Positions 23,930 through 34,135 of a stretch of 64,000 nt of DNA are shown in pieces. A program made the translations under genes and the position numbers. The stretch is from Anthostomella pinea (Eukaryota > Ascomycota > Sordariomycetes > Xylariales > Xylariaceae), in the NCBI GenBank assembly GCA_963556695.1, contig CAUWAG010000006.1, positions 3,782,001 through 3,846,000 on the forward strand. The letters run 5' to 3'. Position 1 is the first letter of the stretch, and the number at the start of each line of letters is the position of its first letter. Under the pieces are notes generated by a model, which did not search any database, was not told the DNA's origin, and was given only the letters and a program-made list of their open reading frames with translations.

Positions 23930-26485
23930 TCACCGAAAATTCTTCATTATTTTCGCGAGCAGGACACCTTGCGTTTCATTGCCGTTGAGATCCAATAAGT
24001 GAATGAAGCGGAAACCCGTTGCGAGACGGTCGAGTCGTATGCAGGCCCAGCCGGTGAAGTCGCGAGACCTGGGTACTAGTCTCGCGTCGTCTTCGACCTT
24101 GAACCTGGGTAAAAGGACATATGTTAGTGTGGTTCCATCAAAAACCCCAAGTTCTCGAGAACAAGGTTGCAAACAGCCCCGAGAGGGAAAGAAGGCCGAA
24201 TGTTACACAACCGGGAGCAGGGGCCAGAGCCGCAACCGGTGAACATGAGCTGTCAAAAGGAGATCCCAGGCCTCGGCCCGCTCCCGACGGCATCTATCGA
24301 GTTGGTGTGACATGGCGTCTTATATCGTGGAGCTCCATCCATCGCTTGACGGGCCACTGCACTTGCCGCCTCGGCCGCTTCCCTTTCGACCGCATACAAC
24401 GCGAGGGCTTGGCCGCATGAACGACGTACAGGCCCGACTGTTCGGAATCGGGGACGCAGGCAACCCATGGAGGATGTAGGAAAGCGACGGATGGGAGGAC
24501 ACCGGTGATGAGAAAATGTCTTACCTGACGAAGCTGAGCTGCTCCACCACATTCTTGATGCCCGTAAATTGAATTTCTCGGCTGCCGGGGGCGAACTCTG
24601 GATGGTCTGTCATGCCAGCTCCAGTCTTCTGCTTGTATTCAACTTCCCGCAGCTTTCCGCCACCTTCAACCGAAAGCCCAGACCGCTCGTCTGCTCTCTC
24701 AACGTGCAACTCGCACTTCACCAGTGGTCGGAATGACCTCCCCTTGGCGCTGCGAAGGCCCTCAGGCAACGGGATGTGCTGGCCCGCGAGGATCTCAATG
24801 ATGAGATCAAATGTGCGGTGAGGTAGTCTATTCACCAGAGAATTCGGGGCATCGTCGCTACGATAGCCCGGCGGTTTCAGGACCCAGCCGTCCTCGCCTG
24901 AAAACATGGCTTTGTTGAGCATCATGCCTTCATCCCATGACTGCCAATTCATCGCAACCATCTGCACCCCTTTCCGCCAGAACTGCGAAGGGTCAAGGTT
25001 GGATGAGTCCCAACGACTACCTTTGGGATAAGCTCGCATGAAGAAGTGGCGGTTATGTGAAAATAGTTCATCGTGCTTTGTAGCGGCGAGCTCCAAGATT
25101 CTCGATTCACTAATCGAGAATATATGTGACGGTGTCTTCGCAGCCGGTAGTTCGAAGTTCTGGAACGTTTCGCTGTGCGTGTGGATGGCAAGGTTGCTGA
25201 GGTTTTCACAGATAGGTACTTTTGGCTTCTTGCCGCTCGCCAGAGTCGGCCTGTCATCCTCGGAGCCAGACGCTGCGTCATCGTCGAAGGTCAAATTTGG
25301 TGACAATGAAGCCATAGTCCCTGAGCTCTCCAAGCTTGGCGATGCCTTCTTGACTTTGACCAGTATCTTGTTGAGTAACTCCTCCAACCTTGGCATCCGC
25401 CCATTCGGACATGTCTCATGAGGCTTTTCAACCATTAGACCTGCCCATTCTTCTTTCATGATCTGAACCATTATCTCTTGTTGATCCTGATCAGCATGAA
25501 CTTCCAGACTGACTATGATAGGCAAGCTGGTAGTCTCGAAAGCAACCTCGCGAATTGCCTTGCAGACTTCACGGAACCCCACCGGAGCGGTAAAGGTCCA
25601 TCCGTGCATGACAATAGGCTCGTCCCTTGGTAATGATGGCCTAGATCGAATGGATAGTCGATCCGAGTCTGATCTCTCTGTGGCGGCGGCAGGATCGAGG
25701 GTGCCCCCGCTCTCTCGACCAAACGGAGGCACTGCCAACTCGGATTTGCTACACCTGGGACTATGGCTGTGGATCTTCTCGACGCCCAACCTCTGTCTTG
25801 TATGCTCAATCTTATCCTCGACGGTGGTCTTGACATGGGCCGCAGCGCTGTGCAGACTTCCTCCAGAGATGTGGCGAGTATGATCGAGTCTTGGGCCACC
25901 CCTTCTCGATCCTGACCGAGATTTCTCTAGAGTCGAGCTTGGAGAATCACCATCCCACACGTCTATCTCAACACATCTGCATCCCTGGCGAAGAACACGT
26001 CGATAGGCGTCTGCTGTACTCCTGCCCGACAATTGGTTCCCGGACAGGTATGTATTGTGGCTGCTGCTAATGAAGTAGTTGCTGATCGGTTTGGAAAGGT
26101 CCTTGTCTCCCTTTGGAGCGGGTTTCTCTGCCGTGAGTACGCCAAACTGCGTCCACCACACCTCAAGAAACTTCTCAAATTTGTATGTTTCGTCGGTCAA
26201 GACAGGCGCCCTCTCTCCTTGTTCGGTCTCTAGGAAGTTCTGGAAGTATTTTCGGGACAGTGTGGGCTCGCCTCGACGCAGGAAGTCGAATTGTTTCCGC
26301 AAGTGGCGTTGAATGGCATAGCTCAAGTAGATATCCTTCTCGCCAAAGTGTATGACAGTGGGTGTGATGAAGGAAGCCAAATTGATGGCCCGTTTAAGTG
26401 CCATTATCGTATGCGCTCCATGGCCGGCGTTCAGAGTGAGGCGGCGCCGCAGTGTCGTCTTCGAGTCGGTCGGTTGTTTTCGCAT
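23930..26485 (-). CDS. Phosphoinositide-specific phospholipase C
   Basis: This hydrolyses phosphatidylinositol 4,5-bisphosphate to inositol trisphosphate and diacylglycerol at the plasma membrane and feeds fungal calcium signalling. Two exons, 26485-24525 and 24104-23930, give about 711 residues. The 420-bp intron has a GTAAGA donor and a CCCAG acceptor and rejoins the C2 domain in frame. Domains: an N-terminal EF-hand-like region; catalytic X with the first His in SSHNTYLSGNQL near residue 140 and the second in IVMHGWT; a Ser/Arg/His-rich insert of about 120 residues inside X, usual in fungi; Y with HSETFQNFE, FFMRAYPKG and GWVLKPPGY; then a C2 domain. The start is the first Met of the open frame; an upstream exon cannot be excluded. 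It looks functional and unrelated to the synthase. Confidence 0.9.
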
Positions 26486-27868
26486 CTAGACATCTGACCG
26501 TCAGCATTGGGTGTGGTAGGACCGCAGAGGGTTTCCACGTAGTCACAGTCCGGGTGACAACGTACAGCAAAGCACGACGAGGTCAGCATTGGGTGGGCTG
26601 GTCGGGTCCCCAGAGGGAAGAAGGTCACTGAGCCAGTGCTCAAGGGGAGCAAGCAAAGGGGATTATGTATATCATCAGGATAGAGGGGCGCTGCTGATGA
26701 TCAACGCGTGTCAAGGGAAGCAGTACAGGGTTGCCAATAGGCCAAGAGCCACAGATGATGGCAGACTGCTCGACACCTCAGGACGTAGAGCTCGTCGAGA
26801 CAGGAGAAAGGTCGATTATCGAGGTAGAGAGGAGGGAAGAAGGAGAGCCAGGCGACTGGAAGCTGTGAGATTCGGAAAAGGAAGGATGTAAGCAAGCATT
26901 GATTATTTTATTGAAACCCCGGCGCTGCTCATCCAGCTGAGCCAGCCTCGTTCCCAGCAAGACGGAACCCCGCTAAATACCTAGTAAACCAGGGCCAGAT
27001 CCCGAAGCTTGCTGGCTTGGTAGGGCTGTCACCTGTAGCTCCCGCTGTCTGGCTGTTTAGTGTGGGCAACTGGGATGACCTCGTTGCGAATACTGCAAGA
27101 AGGAGAGGGAAAAAGAGGAGAAAAGGAGGGAGAGAGAAGAAGCGAAGAAGCGGAAAGGAGACAGACAGACAGAAATGAACCATCCAAACCGTCGACTGAA
27201 ATTTTAAGCAAGCTGCTGTAGAGATAGGCCCATCATTCAGCTGTTGGGGGCTGAGCCCGAGATAACCAATTGCCAAGCTGACCCATGTCAATGGCCATGC
27301 AGATAGACGATAAGGTGGTGAATGATGGACAGCAAACACAGGTGAGCTTCAAGAGAGACCATTGGTCTATGTCCACAACGGAATCTGTGCCCGGTATGTG
27401 AGCAAAACGACGTGCTGGTTGCCAGATATTTACCACTAGGTAGGTTGTCGAAGGAGTATGAAACAGTGTAGAATCTCGTGAGAATCAGACACAAGGTTGT
27501 ACTTCGGTTGAGATTGAGACAGCGGGGCAATCCCCGGATAGCCCGATAGGCCATACCTACTGAGTTATCGGTGGCTGTGGCGCTGTACCTGTGTGCTGGC
27601 GCAGCCCTAGGCCGCCTGAGTGTCTCACTAGCAGCAGGCGCCCAACGCTATGATTGGCTGGAGATGTCAGAGCGTCACAGCGTGCCGAGGTTGCATCAAT
27701 CCAACCCACAGCCACAGCCACACTGCCGAGACTGCCACACCATCTCCATCAGACTCCCTCCCCCATCCCACCCTGTTCCTGATTCTCGAGCAAGAACTCC
27801 TATCCGTCAAGGCAGACTGCCAGTGAAGCAAGCAATCCCACTTTAGGATACGAAGTCATCCCGAGGTC
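26486..27868. other. Intergenic region between phospholipase C and cupin genes
   Basis: This is the shared upstream region of two divergent genes, phospholipase C on the minus strand and the cupin on the plus strand. No extra gene is supported. Short open frames here are low-complexity, driven by a long pyrimidine tract on the minus strand at about 27097-27177. Confidence 0.6.
27097..27177 (-). promoter_or_regulatory. Long pyrimidine tract upstream of phospholipase C
   Basis: On the minus strand this is about 80 bp of almost pure C and T, some 610 bp before the phospholipase C start codon. Pyrimidine tracts commonly mark transcription start regions in filamentous ascomycetes, so this is a candidate core promoter with a long 5' leader. 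No TATA box is obvious. The assignment is by position and composition only. Confidence 0.35.
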
Positions 27869-28217
27869 ATGGTGCAAAAGACTCGCAAAGACCACGAAGC
27901 CGAAGTGCGGTCTTGGGGCTTCTCTCATGTCTTCACCTGGACAGATGGTCCGTACGTCATCACATGTCAGGCACCAGAGTATCAGACGCAAGGCTGACCA
28001 TCAACCCGGATGCAGCGATGCCCACTACCGTCCGCATAGCCATGCCGGCCTCACTACACACCTGATTCTCAATGGCCAGCTGACCATCATGTACCCGAAG
28101 GATGCCGATCCCGAGAAGCAGACCTACTCTGTCGGCGACCGCATCGATGTCGATGCTGGCCGCGTCCATGAGGTGTGGATGGGGAAGGAGGGATGTACCT
28201 ATGTGATAGGAGAGTGA
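27869..28217 (+). CDS. Small single-domain cupin protein
   Basis: Two exons, 27869-27951 and 28016-28217, encode 94 residues; the 64-bp intron has GTACGT and GATGCAG ends. The protein is one small beta-barrel cupin. The metal-binding signature is visible as the His pair in RPHSHAG followed by L-N-G-Q-L, and a later His in AGRVHEVW. The next strand pair ends in YVIGE at the C-terminus. Small cupins of this type act as metal-dependent isomerases, oxygenases or ligand sensors; the sequence does not say which. It lies divergent from phospholipase C and 0.9 kb ahead of the methyltransferase pseudogene. The frame joins cleanly over the intron, so it seems functional. Confidence 0.75.
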
Positions 28218-29097
28218 ACCGATGCTTTCAGCCCTTTGATGAGAAGTTTTGAAAGCGTCCTGATGATGTTTGCTGCCTCGATGAGCTTGCTCGTCTGTTC
28301 AGAGGGGCCACCCGAAACATTCTTTTACTCGTCGTTGGCGACGTCGACCAACATCCAGTCTGCAAGAAGGTTTCGGGTTGAACATACTACATCAGCTTTT
28401 GATCATGAGCGACAGTCAGATCGCCGGCGAGGATCCCTTTGTCAGTCATATAATGTTGGCCAGCAACCTGGAGGACCATACCACCGACGAGGGCAAGACA
28501 CTATCAATACACAATGTGAGGTCGAAGACTGAGAGTCACTCAGAAGAAACCACAACACACGACTAGCAAAACCTAGACTCGGTACGCGTCTGCCTCTATT
28601 GGCTTTTGCGCACCACCCAGCCTACTCGAGAGGAACGAATCACCATCACGCGTACATACGGATCTCGTAACAGGGGGCATTGTCCACGAATTGCGGCCAC
28701 CGACACTCGCCCTTGTCCAGGCAGCCCGGGTCTTTGCGACTCGCTCAGGTTGGTCCTAGGTGGCGTTCAAACACAAACATTCCTGAAGCAATGAGAATAG
28801 ACTATTTTCCAACGTCATACCGACCTCTCCCAACTTTCAGTAACTTGACGCTTAGCGAATTAAGGACTTCATCTTGACTCTGTAATGAAGTAACGCATCA
28901 GGAAGTCACTCGGAGCTTGTCCTGCTTTTGGTACAACGCCTCCGCGCCACCGACTCTCGATGCTTCATCTTCAAGCCAAGCATTCAGTTTTATGGCAATC
29001 TCATCGAGCTCGAGCAATACGCGTTCTTCTCTCCACTAATTCATCTCACATCTGGCAATAGGCATCTCCAGTAGGGCAGGCAAGCTCTCGCATAGCA
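28218..29097. other. Intergenic region, no clear gene
   Basis: Nothing firmly supported. A 53-codon open frame from the ATG near 28405 to 28566 is hydrophilic and rich in Ser, Thr and His but matches nothing I know. The rest probably forms the cupin 3' end and the former promoter of the methyltransferase pseudogene. Confidence 0.45.
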
Positions 29098-30054
29098 ATG
29101 ACAACAAACACATCCCGAGACCAGCCGAGCGATGCCCAGAAGCTCTACGATGGCCGAGCGTCGTGTTAACGATGACAGCTAGCATCCATGTTTCGCCCGG
29201 CACATGATAGAACTTGCCAAGATTCGACTTGGCGAAGACGTCCTCGGCCTAGCATGCGGTACAGGACTGGTCCACTACTCGGCCAGTACAGCTGTTGGGG
29301 CAGACGGTAAATTGACTGGAGTCGACATCAGCAGCGGTATGCTTGCTGAGGCAGCCGCAAAGCAGGACGCGCATGGCATCAAAAACTTACGCTTCTTCCA
29401 GCATTCAATCACCGAACTGGATTCCCTACCAGTGATGAAAGGAAGTATTTTTGACGCGATCATCCGTGCTTCAGCTTTACTACTTACTACTCGGGGGGGT
29501 CCGTCGGAGTGATCAAGCATTGGGTCTCCTACCTCAAGCCAGGCGGCAGGCTCATGGCAGACGCAACACATCCGGGAAGCCAGGTCTCACTGATGACATT
29601 CGAACGAGTGGGACGCGCCGTTGGGAGAACACTCCCATCTACCGCGCACCATCTGGGAGACCCGCAGACCTTAGGCGGCTTATGAAGTAGGCAGGGTTGC
29701 GAGATGTGGACGTCGTCTTCGTTTCGCAAATGGGCATTGAGGGGACAGACGAGTTACAAGATTACGTTGGCGATTTCGAGCATCCGCGCATAGAGCCTGC
29801 CGAGGTCAAGGGGGTTACGAAAAAGACGCGGACCGCATCTTCGGCAAGCACATCGACCACTGGGCCGTGGAGATCTCGCTCATCAGGACGCGAGGAAACG
29901 GGCCCGAAAGACATGCGGGGAAGGATGGGCCGAGCTCGCGGATGATGAAGGCAACATGAGGGAAGTGAACGGCGGTTTCGTTGGTTTTGACAAGAAGCCA
30001 ACCAGAGTGCCAGAGTACTGTCTGGGGAACATTTTCATGCATCGTCGCATCTAG
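29098..30054 (+). pseudogene. UbiE-like SAM-dependent methyltransferase, decayed
   Basis: The start MTTNTSRDQPSDAQKLYDGR is typical of small fungal class I methyltransferases. The SAM site survives as VLGLACGTGLV near 29248, with GKLTGVDISSGML as the acidic-loop region. The frame is broken several times: an extra A near 29167, a TAG at 29180-29182 where the family has Trp (DSWHP), a shift near 29490 after the SALLL stretch, a stop near 29686, and another shift near 29815 after which YEKDADRIF and HWAVEISLI appear in a different frame. The downstream text up to about 30040 still reads as the family C-terminus. At least five lesions make it a clear pseudogene. Substrate unknown. Confidence 0.8.
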
Positions 30055-30418
30055 CTTCGAGTCATGAGAGACTTGGGGTAGATTCGGTAGGTACACTCGG
30101 CTATCGATCATTTCGTTTCCAAGGTTGTCAGCAATGAGAAGTATGCGGCCCGGTGAATATCCGTTGTTTCGATTGGCTTGTCCAGACCCCGGCATGCTCC
30201 ACCACCTCCCTGGCTGTCAACCCACAATCCCGAGGTCCACGCGACCTCACTTCCCCATGGGATCCGGCGGCATCTGCCGGCCAGGCTGGGGTGTTGGGGC
30301 ACGTGCGGGGACGCGTTGCGCTGTGTTTGAAAATCTCACTAATGAACATAAGACGGCAACACGGCCACCAAATCTGAGACTCGTGGTTACCAACTTTATA
30401 TCTCTCATACTTGTGATC

Positions 30419-32031
30419 ATGGCGTCGAAGGATGGTATACAACGCGTTGAGGACGCCGAGGCGAACTCTAAGATCTCGGACGGTGAAAAGGGCCATTCAG
30501 ATTCTACCTCCTCACTGTCTAGCGGCCACAAAGAGTACATACTCGCCCGGCATGGCACCCTCGAACTGGAGCCCATGCCAGACATGGACGACGCTGACCC
30601 GCTCAATTGGTCGTCCTGGAAGGTATGTACAAGTCGCTGCAAGCAAGAGGTTGGCAGTTGGTCATGGCTGACCCGGTTCCAGAAAGTCATCAATCTTCTC
30701 CTCGTCGTATTCCACGCCATGATGGCAACTTTCACGGCAGCGGCGATTCAATCTTCCTTTGCACTCATCGCGGAGGACCTCGACGTCCCTATACAATCGG
30801 CAAGCTATCTGACATCAGAGGTTATCGTCGTCCTGGGCGTGGCGCCTCTTCTCTGGAGACCCATTTCGCATCGGTACGGTCGAAGGCCAATCCTGCTCGT
30901 TTCACTGCTGCTTAGCATAGTCGGCAACATCGGTTGCGCAAAATCACCAACTTACGCCGCCATGGCAGCCTGCCGTGCCATAACGGCCTTCTTCATCTGT
31001 CCGGCGAGTGCCATCGGCAGCGGCGTGGTGACGGAAATGTTCTTCAGGCAGGAACGTGCGCGGTGGATGGGTGTCTGGACGGTGATGGTGACACTGGGTA
31101 TTCCACTCGCGCCATTCATTTTTGGATTCGTCGTATTACGGGTGGACTACCGCTGGGTCTACTGGATCCTTGCCATCGTGAGTTGAAGCCACGCAGCGTA
31201 CAAAGCATGCGTTCGCTGACATTGATCTCTCTTCAGACCAACGGTGTGCAATTGCTGCTCTACTTCTTCCTGGGAGACGAAACTAGGTACATCCGCAACG
31301 GAGAAGTGCGTGGCGGCAAAGCCGGTCCAAAGTCTCTCTTACGCTTTAGCCGAATCGACCCGACTCCCTTGTCGTTGCGAGACTTCACCAGACCGCTCGA
31401 ACTGGCTCTCCGCCCCAGCGTGGTCATCCCCGCGGCCGCCTATGCCATGATCTTCCTCTGGCAAGTCATGATCAGCATCGAGATCCCCCAAGTCTTCGCC
31501 ATCCAATTCCACCTCAACACCCAGCAAGTCGGCCTCCAGTACCTGGCCTTGATCATCGGGTCTCTCATCGGCGAAGTCATCGGCGGCACGCTGTCGGACC
31601 GCTGGATGCTGCTCAAACAGCGTCGGACCGGCAGCGTGCCGCGTCCCGAGTACCGTCTGTGGCTGAGCTACTTCGGCTTCGCCCTGGGCATCTGCGGGAC
31701 GGTCGTCTTCCTCGTGCAGCTGGGGAACGCGGGGGAGACGTGGAACATCACGCCCCTCATCGGCGCCGCCATCCAGGCGGCGGGCAACCAGATCGTGACG
31801 ACGGTGCTGATCACCTACGCCGTCGACCGCAACCAGAGCGACTCCGCGAGCGTGGGCGTCTTCATCACGCTGGTGAGACAGGTCTGGGGTTTCATCGGTC
31901 CGTTCTGGTTCACCGACATGATATTGAATACCGGGTATGGCGCCAGTGCCGGGATTGCGACGGCCATGATGGTGGGCGTCAGCGTCGTTCCTACTGTACT
32001 CCTGCAGTGGAGGGGCGCGGGACAGAAGTGA
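30419..32031 (+). CDS. MFS transporter, DHA1-like
   Basis: Three exons, 30419-30622, 30683-31177 and 31237-32031, give 497 residues. Both introns (60 and 59 bp) fall between codons and have GTATGT/TTCCAG and GTGAGT/CTTCAG ends. The N-terminal 65 residues are hydrophilic and end in DPLNWSSWKK, the usual lead-in to helix 1 in fungal drug/proton antiporters. Twelve hydrophobic segments can be followed; the helix 2-3 loop carries RYGRRPILL. The product is a plasma or vacuolar membrane exporter or importer; substrate unknown. It follows the methyltransferase pseudogene by about 360 bp, so the two may once have worked together, but no conserved cluster is visible. Confidence 0.88.
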
Positions 32032-32273
32032 GGTCAAGTCGTGGCTGACTGCGAGCGCGCTGTACCGGCAGGCTATGCATACTTATGTACCATATGTAAT
32101 CGCTGAGGAGCGGTCCCCCAAGCGGGCCTCTGGCTTCTCAGGATCGATTGGATACATCTAGAGGCGGCTAAGACAGCTGTCTCTATCAAGGGGACCATTG
32201 CTTTGGCTATGACATATTGAGCATCTGCAAATACATCTCCGCCTGTATATAAGTACATATATATATATATATA

Positions 32274-34133
32274 ACGTAGCTGACAAGCGAGTTGACATTA
32301 CAAGCGAGTTGGCACTCGTCATGAACTTTCCAACCAATACGATTCAAACCATCATATCTCCACCAACAACAATGGCACCGCGTTATAACGAATCAGACTT
32401 GTAGCTAGCTGTTCAAGCTAAACGACGTGACCCTCATATTCCTATATTTCAGCTTGCGAAACTCTTCAACGTCCCTTGTTCCACTTTGAGCAATAGAGTC
32501 AAAGGAATGCCATCACGACGCGACAGCATGCCCAATACTTTGAAACTTATGGTTTCTGAAGAGAATGCCATTTGTTCCTTCATTCTCGACCTGGATACGC
32601 GAGCATTTCCGCCCCGGTACAGTTATGTTGAAGATATGGCGAATCAATTGTTGGCAGCGCGTGGGGCTGGACGCGTTGGAAAGAACTGGACGCGGAACTT
32701 CATCAAACGTACACCAGGCCTCCGGACGCGTTTTCATCGGAAGATAGACTACCAGAGGGTCTTGAACGAGGATCCAGACGCGTATCGCGCGTGGTTTTGC
32801 CAAGTTGCAGCAGCAGTCGCGAAACATGGTATCCAAGACGCGGATACTTACAACTTCGACGAGACTGGGTTTATGATGGGCATTATTGGGTCCGGCATGG
32901 TCGTTACAAGCGCCGAAAGACGTGGCAGGCCTAGACAAGCTCAGCAAGGCAACAGGGAATGGTCTACAGCAATCTCTGCTGTTAATGCTGATGGTTGGGT
33001 GGTCCCACCGTTCATCATTCTACAGGGCAAAACCCACCTTGCGTCATGGTATCGCGACACGATATTACCACGCAATTGGAAGGTGGCCGTGTCCGACAAC
33101 GGGTGGACCACGAATGAGATTGGTTTGGAATGGATTCAGCATTTCAACAAGTATACCAGACCGCGTATGACTGCCGGTAAACGCCTCCTCATCCTAGATG
33201 GTCACAAAAGCCACCATTCCCAGGTCTTTGAGGATTATTGTCAGAATAACGGTATTATCACCCTTTGTATGCCTGCCCACTCGTCACACAGGCTCCAGCC
33301 TCTAGATGTCGGCTATTTTAGCCCGCTCAAACAAGCTTACGGTCGCATGATTGAGGATCTCATCCGGCGTCATATAACCCACGTTTCGAAGGAGGACTTC
33401 CTTGCAGCGTTTTGTGAAGCACACAACGCTGCTATGATGCCAGGAAACATTCGAGCAGGTTTCAGTGCCACTGGGCTTGTTCCTTTTGACCCAGAAAGTG
33501 TCATTTCAAAGCTGGATGCTGTCGCTGTCATACGAACACCGTCGCCAGACCCCAATCTGCCACCCACTACTTGGACTTCGAAGACGCCTACCACCATTAA
33601 CGAAACGGTAAATCAATCGGTTTATATCCGAAATCGAGTCAGAAACCACCAGGGAAGCTCACCTACATCAATAGTTGATGTATTGAGCTCGTTTTCGAAG
33701 GCTACATACGGTCTTATGCATAAGGTCGCTTTGGTTGATTCCCGGGTCAGCGAACTAGAAGAGGCCAATCACTTACTAAGTAAACACCAAAGAACAAAAA
33801 ACAAACGTCTAATGAAAGGAGGAATACTTTCTGTTAAAGATGCAATAGATCTTCAGGCTACAAAGGATAGTACTGAGCTGGCAAAACAAGAAATGGGTGA
33901 AAGTAATCGTCGTCCGAGGCGGGCGGCAGCGCGTGGGCGACGGTGTGGCATTTGCGGCAATACTGGCCATAATGCGCGAACTTGTACAATAGAGATAGAA
34001 ACCTCTGAGGAAGAGGAATCCGATTGATTGAATTGAACTGAATGCGTTGTGGTGAAGTTATTTGACATGGCAGTTGGAGAGTTCATGACGAGTGCCAACT
34101 CGCTTGTAATGTCAACTCGCTTGTCAGCTACGT
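32274..34133 (+). mobile_element. Pogo/Fot-like DNA transposon, nearly intact
   Basis: An 1860-bp element with about 54-bp terminal inverted repeats that appear identical, beginning ACGTAGCTGACAAGCGAG and ending in the reverse complement. TA duplications lie at 32272-32273 and 34134-34135. It sits inside a TA microsatellite whose two halves remain at 32257-32273 and 34134-34152. Each repeat contains ACAAGCGAGTTG twice, about 17 bp apart, likely paired transposase-binding sites. Perfect ends and a nearly open transposase suggest recent insertion. Confidence 0.93.
32486..34027 (+). CDS. Pogo/Fot-like DDE transposase with C-terminal zinc knuckle
   Basis: The open frame is 513 codons. The same frame extends upstream to an ATG at 32372, giving about 551 codons, but a TAG at 32402-32404 (likely from CAG) interrupts it; the lost N-terminus holds the first helix-turn-helix. 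Order: a second CENP-B-like DNA-binding helix region ending in KNWTRNFIKR, then the DDE domain with Asp in NFDETGF, LILDGHKSH and LQPLDVGYF. All three acidic residues are present. Near the end, CGICGNTGHNARTC is a CX2CX4HX4C zinc knuckle, then an acidic tail. If translation starts downstream of the stop, the protein may bind its ends poorly; otherwise it is almost competent. Confidence 0.88.
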   Translation: MSNRVKGMPSRRDSMPNTLKLMVSEENAICSFILDLDTRAFPPRYSYVEDMANQLLAARGAGRVGKNWTRNFIKRTPGLRTRFHRKIDYQRVLNEDPDAYRAWFCQVAAAVAKHGIQDADTYNFDETGFMMGIIGSGMVVTSAERRGRPRQAQQGNREWSTAISAVNADGWVVPPFIILQGKTHLASWYRDTILPRNWKVAVSDNGWTTNEIGLEWIQHFNKYTRPRMTAGKRLLILDGHKSHHSQVFEDYCQNNGIITLCMPAHSSHRLQPLDVGYFSPLKQAYGRMIEDLIRRHITHVSKEDFLAAFCEAHNAAMMPGNIRAGFSATGLVPFDPESVISKLDAVAVIRTPSPDPNLPPTTWTSKTPTTINETVNQSVYIRNRVRNHQGSSPTSIVDVLSSFSKATYGLMHKVALVDSRVSELEEANHLLSKHQRTKNKRLMKGGILSVKDAIDLQATKDSTELAKQEMGESNRRPRRAAARGRRCGICGNTGHNARTCTIEIETSEEEESD

Positions 34134-34135
34134 TA

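Noticed and set aside
31339..32037. 232-codon minus-strand frame across the MFS gene
   Set aside because: Antisense shadow of a well-supported exon; rich in Asp, His and Arg as expected from GC-rich codons.
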